Shown one piece after another: positions 1-10,900 of a DNA stretch of 64,000 bases; the first letter of the stretch is position 1; each line of letters starts with the position of its first letter. The DNA lies in the NCBI GenBank assembly GCA_021014945.1, contig MU266387.1:62001-126000 (forward strand), written 5' to 3'. Under the pieces are notes generated by a model. The model was not told the origin of the DNA, ran no database searches, and saw only the letters and a list, made by a program, of their open reading frames with translations. The position numbers were made by a program, and so were the translations under genes. The DNA comes from Leucogyrophana mollusca. Lineage: Eukaryota > Basidiomycota > Agaricomycetes > Boletales.

Positions 1-943
1 AGTTTCAGGGGGTCCTTGAGCGCGCGGAGGACGGAGGGGTAGTCTGGTGCGATCTCGCAGAAATTATGGAGCATCCACTGGGGGTTGGTGAATGTCAGCG
101 AAGGCGCGAGGGGAGCAAGGGACGGGGGTGCGCACGGATGTCTGGGAGGAGGTCACTCGTGTCGGGAAGTTGGGGTACTTGAGCTGGATGCGCTTGAGGA
201 GGTACTCTGTCGACTGCTGTGCGCCCCAGGGTATTCTGTGAGGTCAGGCTTTAGTTATGCGCTGATGGGCTGGGGCGTGTGCGCACCGCTTGGCGTGGCT
301 GAGGACGCCTTTGCCGCCGAGGACGGGGACGACGGAGGTGGACGCGGTGTTGAAGGAGACGACGAGTCCGTCCGCGGTGAATGGGTTGCTTCTGTTATTC
401 TGGTAGAAGGACATGAGCGAGTCGACGCAGTAGGTCAGAGACGGGACCGAGTACTGCTCGAACATCAGCTCGGACGTGACTATCACACAATTAGCAGTGC
501 ACGAGGGCAGAGGCGGGACACGCACGAGCACGCGAGTGGAGCGGCGAGCTGAGGCGCTCCGTCATGAGGACAGGGTGGTCCACGGCGGGGGCGTCGATGC
601 CGAGCTGTATGAACGCACAGTCCAGCGCATGCTCCAGCGCATCGAAATTCAGCAGCACGTCGCCCTCCCACGGCGACTTCGCCTGCCCCTTCGCACCGCT
701 CTCCGCGTCGATGGCGTCCCCGAAGAGCAGCAGCGGCTGGTTGAACTTGCGTTCTTTGTACTTGGCGATGAGGTTGGGCGACGAGTGCGGCGCGGGCGCG
801 GTGGAGAAGCCGAAGCGCAGGTGCGAGGCGCCGTTGTCGATTATCAGCGGCGTGTCCTGCGCGCGGAAGGCGTCGTACGAATCGGCGGGCGAGACTGAGG
901 GCAGAGTCTGGCTCGGGACGTGGAATATGTTCGAGTCGCTCAT
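1..943 (-). CDS. ARP5: Actin-related protein 5 (INO80 subunit), N-terminal part
   Basis: Start codon at 943 on the minus strand; the gene runs off the window at base 1, so only the N-terminal portion is present. The first exon reads MSDSNIFHVPSQTLPS and carries the actin-fold phosphate-binding strand as PLIIDNGASHLRFGFS, followed by DHPVLMTERL. A short intron just above position 490 joins to a second exon with TSELMFEQYSVPSLTYCVDS (about 244-490). A third stretch reads WGAQQSTEYLLKRIQLKYP, and after an intron ends at the window edge with WMLHNFCEIAPDYPSVLRAL. The WMLHNFCE and ALKDPLKL region separates ARP5 from ordinary actin. Known role: nuclear subunit of the INO80 chromatin remodeller, forming a module with Ies6 that couples ATP hydrolysis to nucleosome sliding. 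It is followed on the same strand by DOT1 upstream, about 150 bp away. The family assignment is firm; exon edges are approximate. Confidence 0.9.
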
Positions 944-1096
944 GGCGGCAGCAGAGGAACAGGCGTCTATTCTCGCTCAAACGGTGACTTGTAGATACAG
1001 ACAGACATTTAAAGAAAGCACAATCACAAAGCAGCTAATGATATAACTAGGGTAGATAACACAACTCTCGCCCAAAAGTTCAAAAACATAGATACA

Positions 1097-3153
1097 TCAT
1101 CGCCGCGAACTCGACCGCCCAAGCCGCGCCCGAGAGCTCTCAAACCGCTGCTTTATGCTCGCATACCCCTCCCGGTCGACACGGTGCAAGTAGTACGACC
1201 CCCCATTACTCCCCCACGACACACTCCCCGACCGATACGGCCGCTCGACCACGTCGAATATCGCACTGATATCGTCTACCTGCAGTAGGGGATGCGTGAG
1301 ATAGATGAGCAATAGGTGAATTGGGCACTAACGTTGCGCTCGGTGACGCGGGCGTTGAGCGACGAGACAAAGGGTTTCAGCGACACAACTATCGCTCCCT
1401 CTTTGAGATCGAGGAATTTCGGGCGGAGGGCCTCATTCACTGGTGGATTCGAGTCAACATGGAGACTGCAGCCGTATAGCCCGGGACTCACGAGACTGGA
1501 GAAAGACCTTGTTGTTCACGAGTACGACGTCCGCCTGCGGTAGGAGCTCCGACACCCTCCGACTCGTCAGCATATCGCCCTCTTCGAGCTCCACCTCCCC
1601 CGACGACACGCCCCACATCCGACACCGCTTCTTGAACTGCCGCAGCTGCTCCCGCCCCACCTCCGCCGGCGTCGGCATCAGCTCGATCCCATAGCTCCGG
1701 CACCCCGTCTCCAGGCTCGCCTGCATGATCACGTTCCCGACGCCCGACCCGAGGTCGACGAAGAGCGACGTTTCGTTGAGGCCCGTCACGGCGATGATGT
1801 CCGCGGTGAACGACGGCATGAGCTCCCCGTACACCTCGGACGAGAACGCCTCGTAGCGGTTGAGCCGCCCGACGTGCGGGCCCACGGAGCGCTGGTACGT
1901 CTCGTCGATGAGCCGCATGAGCACCTTGTTCGGGATCCCCGTGGCGGTCCAGTCCTTGATGCACTCCGTGAGCATGTTCGGCGGGCTGGGGGAGAAGGGG
2001 TCGGGCGGGAGCGGGGGGTACTTTAGGGAGCGGAGGAGCTGGTTGACGGTGACCATGGTCTGGACGAAGAGGGGCCCGTCGTGTCGGCGGATGGCGCGCT
2101 GGATGAGGCGGAGGTAGTCGACCCCGGTGGGCTCGTGGAAGGACGACGGCGATATGGGCGACTCGGACGCTTCGGAGGGGGAGTCTGGTGGCAGCGAGGG
2201 CGGGGGAGAGAGCGGCGAGGATGGCGGCGTGTCGTCTGTCAATAGGTCGGTGGGTAGTCTACCGAATAAGGCTTGCTGCGCGGGTGTAAGATAGCCTGTG
2301 AGGACGGTTAGAGGGGATCGGGTGCGGGTGCGGGGCCTTACATTCGATGATAGTATACAGTGATTGTTCCAAGCACATGATGGGATTGTAGTGGTCTGGG
2401 TCTTTAGGTGCCAGAAGAATAAATCTGCGGGGCTGGCTGTGACGCGAAGACATGCCACAGAAGAGAGCCACTCACGATTCGCAAGCATTATTATTTGGGT
2501 ACTCTAGCTCAGCCATGGGATAATCGTTTTCGTTCACCTCGAAGGAGGTATCCGTCGGGTCGTCCAAATTTCTAAAATCTGCACACGAGCTCATCAGCCA
2601 TGCCACAACGCAGCCAAAGCGCACCGCACTGACAGCTCTTATACGTCCTTACGAGCCCCTTCACCACATCCGCCGCACTCACAAAATCCTCCCCGGGGGA
2701 CCCGTTCTCGCGTATCCAGCACCGGCGCCGCCTCGGCGCGTCCGCAGACGGAAACGCCGACGTCGAGCGCGAGCGGCTCGCGCGGAATATGGGCTCTGCG
2801 TCGCGCGGGCGGCTCGCCGGCCGGGACGATGACGCGCTGCCCGGCGTCGCGCGTTTCTTCGGCCTGGGGCGGTCCTTGGCGTCGGGGGACGGCGGGCGGG
2901 AGCGCTTTTCGGCCGGGGCGGACTTGACGCGTGCGATGGGCGTGAGTTTGGGCCTTGGGGCGGGGGGTGAGGGCGGGGTGGTGGATCCCTGGGAGCGGGG
3001 GCGCTCGTGGGGCGGCTGGTCGGCGAGCTGCTGGGCTTTCCAGGCGAGGCGGGTCGTGACGTAGATTTCGCGGGGCATGGAGGTTTTGGGGGGGTTTTGG
3101 GCCTTGGATTTTGAGAAGAAGGAGAGGTCTGAGGAGGAGGAGGGGGATAACAT
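1097..3153 (-). CDS. DOT1: Histone H3-K79 methyltransferase DOT1
   Basis: The start is taken as the ATG at 3153 (MLSPSSSSDLSFF). A Lys/Arg/Pro/Ser-rich N-terminal tail of roughly 190 residues, as in yeast Dot1, is followed by short exons (NLDDPTDTSFEVNENDYP; FILLAPKDPDHYNPIMC) and the catalytic domain. Visible landmarks are the D1 loop as RYEAFSSEVYGEL, the SAM-binding motif I as FVDLGSGVGNV, the acidic SYGIEL step, and VLVNNKVF (motif IV equivalent). An intron at about 1466-1511 joins VNNKVFLQSL to NEALRPKFLDLKEGAIVVS, and another at about 1275-1330 joins to VDDISAIFDVVERPYRSG. The C-terminus has VSWGSNGGSYYLHRVDR and the stop lies at 1097. Known role: non-SET methylation of H3K79 in the nucleosome core, acting in silencing, checkpoint and transcription. 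It is divergent from DBP3 across only 92 bp. An upstream in-frame ATG exists (about 3219) but would leave almost no promoter. Confidence 0.93.
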
Positions 3154-3245
3154 GGTGACCCGCGACAAAGCGCAATCCGGTGGCGGTGCTCTGCTCATAC
3201 CACATATCCAAATCGGCAAAATTTCAGGCTTGGGCGAGATACAAC
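3154..3245. promoter_or_regulatory. Bidirectional DOT1/DBP3 promoter
   Basis: Only 92 bp separate the two divergent start codons, so both core promoters and both 5' UTRs must lie within this gap or extend into the neighbouring coding regions. No clear TATA box was seen. Confidence 0.5.
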
Positions 3246-5409
3246 ATGTCGACGGATACCGTCCTCGAGGGAGAGCCGGTGAAAATCAAGAAAGACAAGA
3301 AGGATAAAAAGGATAAGAAGGAAAAGAAGGAAAAGAAACTAGCGGAAGAGTCAGCGGAAGACAAAGGTACGCTGCACTTTACGCCCATTCCCACCGCAGC
3401 TGAACGCAATATCGCAAGCCAGGTGAAAAGAAAAAGGACAAGAAGAAGAAGAAGAGCAAGGACGATGCCCCTGCTGCCGGGGATGACATGGCCGTAGACG
3501 CACCCCCACGTAAGTGGGATCACATCGCACATTTCCCGTCCTAATTACGATGCACAGCGGTCGAAAAAACCAAATCAGACAAGAAGGAGCGCAAGCGGAA
3601 GAGAGACGCCGAGAGCGACACCGTCGAGCAAGTGCCTCCCAGCCCGCCAAAGAAACAGAAAAAGAAGAAACGGGACAAGCAGTCTGCCTCGGCCGAGGTA
3701 ACAGAAGGGGACGCAACCCCCGACGTCCCTGCCCCTGCAGCATCAGCGTCTTCCACTCCCTGTACGCCAGCAGAGGCCGACGCTTTCTTGAGCAAGCATT
3801 CTGTCACTATCCATACCCCGCCCAACACCGACGCCGTCTCACCCATCATCTCATTCGATCAGCTCGATATACCCCCAGGTCTGCGATCAGCGTTCTCTGG
3901 GTTCAAGGAGCCGACTCCCATCCAAGCATGCACGTGGCCGCCAGCCCTCAAATGCCACGATGTCGTAGGCATTGCAGAAACCGGAAGGTAATCGGACATC
4001 TGCCTTGTTCGCTGCCTTGCTTACAATGAGCCGCACAGCGGAAAGACGCTGGCATTTGGTATACCCGCCCTCGCTCAGCTCATACTCTCGCCGCTGAATA
4101 CTAAGAAATCGAAGAAATCGTCGTCCGTCACCGTTCTAGTCGTCGCACCCACCCGGGAACTGGCCATACAGACCCACGACTCGCTTTCTGCCCTTGGTGC
4201 ACCGTTCGGCATCGCCAGCGTAGCCGTGTTCGGCGGTGTAGACAAGGCACCACAAATTAAGACGCTGGCTAACGGCAACAAGGATGGAAAGACCACCCGA
4301 ATCGTCGTGGGGACCCCTGGCCGGATATTGGACCTCGTGAATGACGGAGCGTGCGACCTCAGCCAGTAAGTCTCGTGAAAAAAATTATTCGTCTGTTTGA
4401 TGCCGAATGCGCGGCAGGGTGAATTATCTTGTTCTCGATGAAGCCGACAGAATGTTGGATAAAGGCTTCGAGAACGACATCAGGGCTATTATCTCGCATA
4501 CGAAACAAGGTGCTGAGCGCCAGACGATGATGTGTGAGTCCATTCTCCCATTGAAAGCCGCAGTGTTAAATAACTTCCTCTGCTAGTCAGTGCAACCTGG
4601 CCCGAGGCCGTCCGTCGGCTGGCGAGCACATTCCAAAGGGACCCTGTACGCGTTACCGTCGGCAGCGACGATTTAACGGCTAATAGCCGAGTTGAGCAAT
4701 CCCTTGACGTCTTTGACGATGTGCGGGAGAAAGAGTACGTCCCCGTTACAACACCTTCTCTTCGAATCCAATCGCTAACTCTCACGCCTAGCAACCGGCT
4801 ACTCAAACTCCTAAAGTCCTTGTCACACAAAAAGGCGTCCAAAAAGGGATCCGACGAAGCGCGCATACTCATATTTGCTCTGTACAAAAAGGAAGCTTCC
4901 CGCGTCGAAGGCTCGCTGCGGCGTGCCGGCTACGACGTAGGCGCCCTCCATGGCGACATGTCACAGTCTGCGCGGATGGACGCGCTGGAGAAGTTCAAGA
5001 CGGGCGAGACCGGGCTGCTCGTGGCGACGGATGTCGCGGCGCGCGGCCTCGATATTCCAAATGTCGGCGCCGTCATCAATTACACATTCCCGCTGACGCT
5101 CGAGGACTACATTCACCGGATAGGCCGAACAGGTGGCGTTTATTTGCTCTGGATGTAGATCGTAGTATACTGATTGCCCTGCCAGGCCGTGGTGGGCGTT
5201 CTGGGAAGTCGATAACTTTCTTCACTGGGGAGAACCACGAGCGGTCGTTGGCGGGAGAGCTTGCTCGCGTTCTTCGCGAGAGCAACTTTGACGAGCAGGC
5301 GGACAAGCTGCAAAAATTCCCGATGACGATCAAGAAAAAGACGCACAGCTCGTACGGCGCGTTCTTCCGTGATGATATCACCGCCGCTCCCACCAAGATC
5401 GTGTTCTGA
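3246..5409 (+). CDS. DBP3: DEAD-box ATP-dependent RNA helicase, DBP3 type
   Basis: ATG at 3246, stop TGA at 5407-5409, about seven exons. The N-terminus is extremely lysine-rich, with alternating KKD and KKE units at about 3288-3338 and a second basic block in exon 3, as expected for a nucleolar protein. The helicase core is complete: Q motif [13 protein letters not shown], motif I AETGSGKT split by an intron near 3988-4038, Ia PTRELAIQ, Ib [28 protein letters not shown] region [27 protein letters not shown] and [12 protein letters not shown], the last also split by an intron near 5132-5184. The DRMLDKGFE wording and the lysine-rich head match Dbp3, which in yeast is a nucleolar helicase in 35S pre-rRNA processing and 60S ribosome assembly. 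The protein ends APTKIVF. Other DEAD-box subfamilies such as DDX5/DBP2 are less likely because they lack this lysine-rich tail and C-terminal wording. Confidence 0.92.
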
Positions 5410-5850
5410 CTTCGCAGCGCCTCAGGTCGCAGATTCCGCTACTACATACATGGGAATAGAGCTGGGTAGATTTGTAGCGTAGATTTCATTCGCTGTCTCT
5501 TGCATTATGGCACATATACCGTTTAGTGCGGCGTTCTGACGTATCTCGATGACCGTGACCAGCCCCGCATTACCGCTTGAGGCCCTGAGGCGCCGATATC
5601 TCCTTTAAACGTTACTGACGCTCGCTTTGACGCTCGTAATTGTCTGATTTCTCCGTTACGGCCAAGAGCACACGAGTATCTGCGACATCAGACTATCCAG
5701 GACATCTCCCAGAGGACTCCGAAATCGACACCGAGGCGCAGCAAAAGACACAGCCTGCACACAGTCCTGCGCAGCCTGAGTCTGATCCGACCGTATCCTG
5801 TCCTCCTTGCCCTTGTCGTGCGGCGTGCAAGTTCAAATTGAGACATCAAC

Positions 5851-7593
5851 ATGATGGGCCTTTTCAGCCAGGCTGGATCCCATATCCGTAGGGCACGAGG
5901 CTCCTCCGTGGAGGACAGAGCACCAGAGGACACCGAGCCTGACGATACATCGATCTTGTCCGTATTCTTTCTACTGCTCCCCACACACCGAGGATGGTCT
6001 TTTACAACTATGATGTTGACTATGCGTACAGAGACGAGGATGAGGGCTCGATTATAACGTCGCTGATATCCCAGCTCAGGTACGCGTGCGCTGCCGCTTG
6101 GGTCTGCCGTCGTCCGCTCATCGTTTCGCAGAGTCGGGATGGACCTCTCGAAGGTGACGTTCCCGACGTTTGTGCTGGAGCCGAGGAGCATGCTGGAGCG
6201 CATCACGGACTTCATGTCCCATCCCGACCTCATCTTTGGGCAAGTGGAGCACCCTCTCTTTGGCGACGCTTATGCTTACGCCTCTCCATTCCAAGTTCCG
6301 AAAAGTGTGCAGACCCAGAAGAGCGGTTCATCCGAGTCCTACAGTACTATTTAGCTGGCTGGCATATAAAGCCCAAGGGCGTAAAGAAACCGTGAGTGCC
6401 CCTGGCGGCGGTTGTCGGTTCAGGACAATGAACACCCTGCTAGATATAATCCCGTACTCGGTGAATTCTTTCGATGTAGGTATGACTATGCGAACGGGAC
6501 GCAAGGGTTCTACGTCGCTGAACAGGGTGCGTCTCCTGCATCGCTACCAACATCATGGCTAATCCCAGAGCAGTCTCGCACCACCCTCCCATCTCCGCCT
6601 TCTTCTACATCTCCCCCGCCAACCGCGTCTGCATCATCGGTGAGCTAAGACCAAAGTCAAAGTTCCTCGGAAACAGCGTATCGACGACGATGGAGGGCGA
6701 GAACCGCATAAGGCTGCTGGGCGTTCCTGAGGATGGTGGTGCGTGGTGTTTCGGGATGCTGCGCGCACAGGTTCTCACCGTGACTCAGAGTACGTGGTAA
6801 CCATGCCCAATATGTATGCTCGAGGTATACTGTTCGGGAAGATGGTGCTGGAGCTCGGAGACACGTGCACCGCGAAGAACGAGAAGCACGGGCTGTTCTG
6901 CGATCTGGAGTTCAAGACAAAGGTGCGTTGTGGCGCGTTGTTGTGCGTCCGTGCGTTGATGTCGGCGCCCAGGGCTTTTTCTCGGGGACGTATAATGCCA
7001 TAGCAGGGCGTGTTCGTCGAGGAAATTCTGACATAGGGGATATAGCAGGACGTTGGAGTCACGTCATGGATTTCAAGAGTGCCAGAGTACGTCACCATCC
7101 TCAACCCCGTCTTACGGCTTCTCATTAGCTACTTAGAATGGCGGCAAACGCGTGCTGTTCGACGCAGTGAAAGACGGACAGAATGTCGCTCCGAAATATG
7201 TTGCGCCCGAGGAAGAGCAGGAGCCATACGAGTCGCGGCGGTGAGTGCTACTTGCGTCTTGGTTCTGTAATCGTCTTTGACTCATTCGATTCGCGCATAG
7301 CTTGTGGCAAAAACTCACGCAGGCTATCAATGCCAAGGACATGGAGGCCGCGACCGAAGCTAAGAGTGCAGTGGAAGATGCTCAGCGCGAGCTGCGGCGC
7401 AAGAGAGAGGAGGGTGGCGATCAGTACGTTCCGCGTTTCTTCGAGATACGCGACGGACGCTGGGAGCCGAAGATCAAGTGCGTTTTGTCTGCGCTCTCAT
7501 CGCACATCTTCTAACGTACCGTGATGCAGAGTTCCGGAGGACTCGACGACAGCCATAGATGTCGTGGAAAACTGGATATGGCCATCGGCATGA
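5851..7593 (+). CDS. Oxysterol-binding protein, short ORD-only type
   Basis: The ORD core begins with SLISQLR and [20 protein letters not shown]. The family signature [14 protein letters not shown] follows, with [17 protein letters not shown] just before it. After the signature come [37 protein letters not shown] and [14 protein letters not shown], and the C-terminal [15 protein letters not shown]. The stop TGA is at 7591-7593 after WIWPSA. These proteins extract and exchange sterols and PI4P between membranes. The absence of PH and ankyrin domains places this with the Kes1/Osh4-like short forms. The histidine pair in SHHPP, which contacts PI4P phosphate in Osh4, is present. The 5' end is uncertain: the ATG at 5851 (MMGLFSQAG) needs a weak GTCCGT donor to stay in frame with [16 protein letters not shown], and an alternative ATG lies at 5994. 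It is tail-to-tail with the next gene. Confidence 0.9.
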
Positions 7594-7905
7594 TCACCAT
7601 GTCCCTATCACCTTACCTGTCTTGCTTTCTTTCCTTCCCGCTTTCTTCCCACCACACTATTTCACCAAGTAATGCATCCATTGGAGTGTACCTGTAGCAA
7701 CAAATGAGGGTATATATATACGACCATGGATTCCAACGAGAGTAGATGTAAAGCAATGGATGATGATGTGATAGAATGAAAAGATGCGATGAAGGTATGA
7801 TCAACGACTGGCGGGCGAGACAAAACAAGAGACCAATGGCAGGATATTAGATATAGTAAACGATACGAACGAGGTAATATCTGCATGTAAAAACTAGTTA
7901 GTAAC
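7594..7905. other. Tail-to-tail intergenic region
   Basis: This is 312 bp between the stop codons of the oxysterol-binding protein and the coiled-coil protein. It holds the 3' UTRs of both, including an alternating TA run at about 7711-7720. No open frame here resembles a protein. Confidence 0.5.
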
Positions 7906-10900
7906 CTATGACCACCAACCCTCCTCGTCCTGAGTAGGCGTAAGCGAAACGGTGCTCGGCGTGGGCGACGCCACAGCAGGGCGGTATTGAGAGATGGGCC
8001 GTCTTACGAGGGGTCGGGTGTATTGAGCTGGTCCGAGATTAGGGTACTGTTTGGGCGGCGCATGCATTGAATCCCAGACGGAAGACTGAGGTGGGGTATC
8101 GCTGCGTGCGGGCTGCGAGCCGTTCATCCTCCCAACTGGTGTCCGAGCACGGTCTCCGCCAAAGACTGTGCTTGCGCGGGAGTCGGGTCGCGGAGGGGAC
8201 TGGTTCTTCGTAGATAGAGGTTGCCCATACTTCACGCCCTTACTGACCGCTGGAGTCGACTTAGCCTTCGCCAGTTCCGTTTCCAGGCGGGCGACTTGCG
8301 CCTCCAGACTCACGACTTGATCCCGGAGTTTGTTTTCGCGGTCCTATAACGTTTTCAATCAGGCGAGCCACCGATAGGCGAGCGATGAATTTACCTTGAC
8401 CAAGCGGTCTTCCGCATCCTTTTCTTCCAACTGCAGTCTTGCCAGGGAGTAATCGGCATCCAACTGGACCTGGGATTGCTCCGCCTGTTCTAGCTTCGTG
8501 CGGGTCATTTCAAGGTCTCCTTCGTACTCCTTGGCGCGCCTCTCCCATTCAGAAGCGCGCTGCTGAGCTTGTGCCAAATTCTGCCTGGCGGCGTTCGCAG
8601 CCCTTTCGCTGTTGGCAACCTTGTGCTCTTGCTCCCTGAATCGTTTTTGAAGAGCAGCGTGCTCGCTTTCCAGAGCCTTGCTTTGGTCCCGTGCGCGTCG
8701 GAGCTCTTTCAGCTCTTCGTTGTCGGCCTGGCTCATGAGATTCGTAAGCATCTCGATCTGCTCTGATGCACGACGGAGATCGTCCCAATGGCTCTGTTGA
8801 GCGGCAAGGTGCTCGTGTTCCTTTTGTAAAACGCCCAGGGATTGCAATGCGAGATCCTTCTCGTGAGCAGCAAATTTGACTTGCAGCTGCAGCTCGTCAA
8901 CCTGGGGTGTGGTGCCATGAGTATGATGTCGACGATAAGGTATGCAAGACTAACCTTTGCCTTGAGATTTTGCTGGGCCGCTGCCCCATCACGGGTCTGC
9001 TTCTCCAGGTCACTTATGCGTTCCTGGTTTGCTTGAGCAGCAACGTCTGAAGCTTTAAGGCGCGCAAGACTTTGAGCAAGGGCGTCTTCAAGCTCGGAGT
9101 TACGTGCTTCGACGGTAGCAGCTTCGGAGGCTTGGCTCTTGATCGTCGCCTGCGACTCCTCGAGCGAGGCGCGCAGACGATCTCGCTCAGCCTCCGCCTC
9201 TCTGAGCCTCTCTCCGAGATTGTCCTTCTCTACACGTACTTGCCCATGAGCACCGCGTGCCTTTGCCAGTTGGACCTGTAACTCCGTGTTCGAAGCCTTC
9301 AACTTCTTGATCTCGTCGAGATCGCGTTTGGAAGCATCGCGGGAGACGGCGAACTCGGCGTGTGCAGTCTGCAAGGCGCTGGTGGCGGCATTCAGAGTCT
9401 CCGGTAGAGTGTTAAGGCGGTCAAGGACGTCCTTGTGAAGGGCTTTGTGAAGCGAAAGCAATTCATCGGTCTGAAGGGACGTCGAGGACTGCCCGCTTGC
9501 CATAGTGCCAGCGAGAGATTCGATACGTTGGACAGCACCCATCATTTGTTTGATGTCGTCCGCCGAAGATTGAGGCGGTGGGGTGTCTTTAACAGTTTGT
9601 AGCGTCTGAGCAACTTCGGAAAGTTGAGCTGGGAGACCCGAAAGCAGCTCTGCGAGACCGTCGTGCTTATTAACCAAAACGTTGTTTCCAGAAGTGATAG
9701 TCCGCTGCTCTTCGGCAAGCTTATCCAGCCTGGGCCCTAAATCCTTCATCGAGTCCATCATTCCAGATACGCCATCAATGACTTTGGTCGACACCATGTC
9801 AACGTTGAATGCCTTGTCGCGAACGGCAAGACGAGAGTCGAGACGTTCTACAACGAGGTCTGCGACCTGCTCCTTGATCTCGTGCGCATCCACCGGGGCA
9901 ATGACTCTGCGAACCTCGGCAGTGAGTTGTCCAATAATGGCAGTGGTATCCAAAGACGAAGAGGATGAGTTGGGCAGTAAAGGCAATATGCTGTCCACGA
10001 TGAGTCCAGCCGTCTCCCGCTTGTCAGACGCGAGGTCGATGAGTTGCTCGATGTTTGGTTTCACGGCTTGACTGAGTTGATGAGTCAAGTAGTCGTAGTC
10101 GACCGGGTCGGGGCGAAGGCCAGCGAGCAGGGGTGTTAAAGCTGTCATCAAGTCTGTGGTCAACGCTTCCCGGTCGTACCCACCGGCGAAGGGTCGCGGC
10201 TGATGACCTTGGTGGTGGTCTATCTTCGCAGAGAGTTGGCCAACATTATTAAGGATAACTTGGAGACTTCTATGGTTCAACTGTTCGAGAACGGGAATCA
10301 AGTCCGTAGCTGGCGCTCCAATTTGCCTTGGTTGCGACTCTAGTCGCCGGATGACATCGTGCAACTCGTTGCGCAATAAATGAAGCGATTCTGCGTGCCC
10401 CTGCTGCACAACGTCTTTGATTAACTCGAGGTCCAGTTCCCCACGAGCATCCATCTGGCTGTCCTCCAGCCCACGCGCAGCGGACTCTTGCAGTTGAGCA
10501 CGGAATAAACCCACCACCTCGGTGATCATGTCCTCTGTAGAAGGGTTGATAGCGTGTCCGTTGCCTGACTCTCTATGATGAGACAGCTCACGGCGAAGCA
10601 TCTGGAACTTGTCATCCAGGAGAGCCTCGATCTTTTCTTCAAGGGCCTGCGCCTCAAGGCGTTTCGTGAGGTTGAGAGCAGGAATTGACACATTCGATAA
10701 TGACGAATTGTGCGCACTCTGCAAGGCGGGCAGGGACGAACGTCGTTTAATCGCAGGGGTGAACACATCCGCAGAGTCGAATGACCCGTGTTTGTATCCA
10801 GGATCTGTGACGAGGCGGGCCCTAGATCGATTCTGCGAGATGGGAGGAACGGAGAGATCGTCAAGTGAAGGTCGTTGGGAGTGCTCGAATATCTCCCGCG

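Noticed and set aside
5640..5891. 83-codon open frame upstream of the oxysterol-binding protein
   Set aside because: It begins with TTG and is out of frame with the ORD; could be a 5' UTR frame at most.
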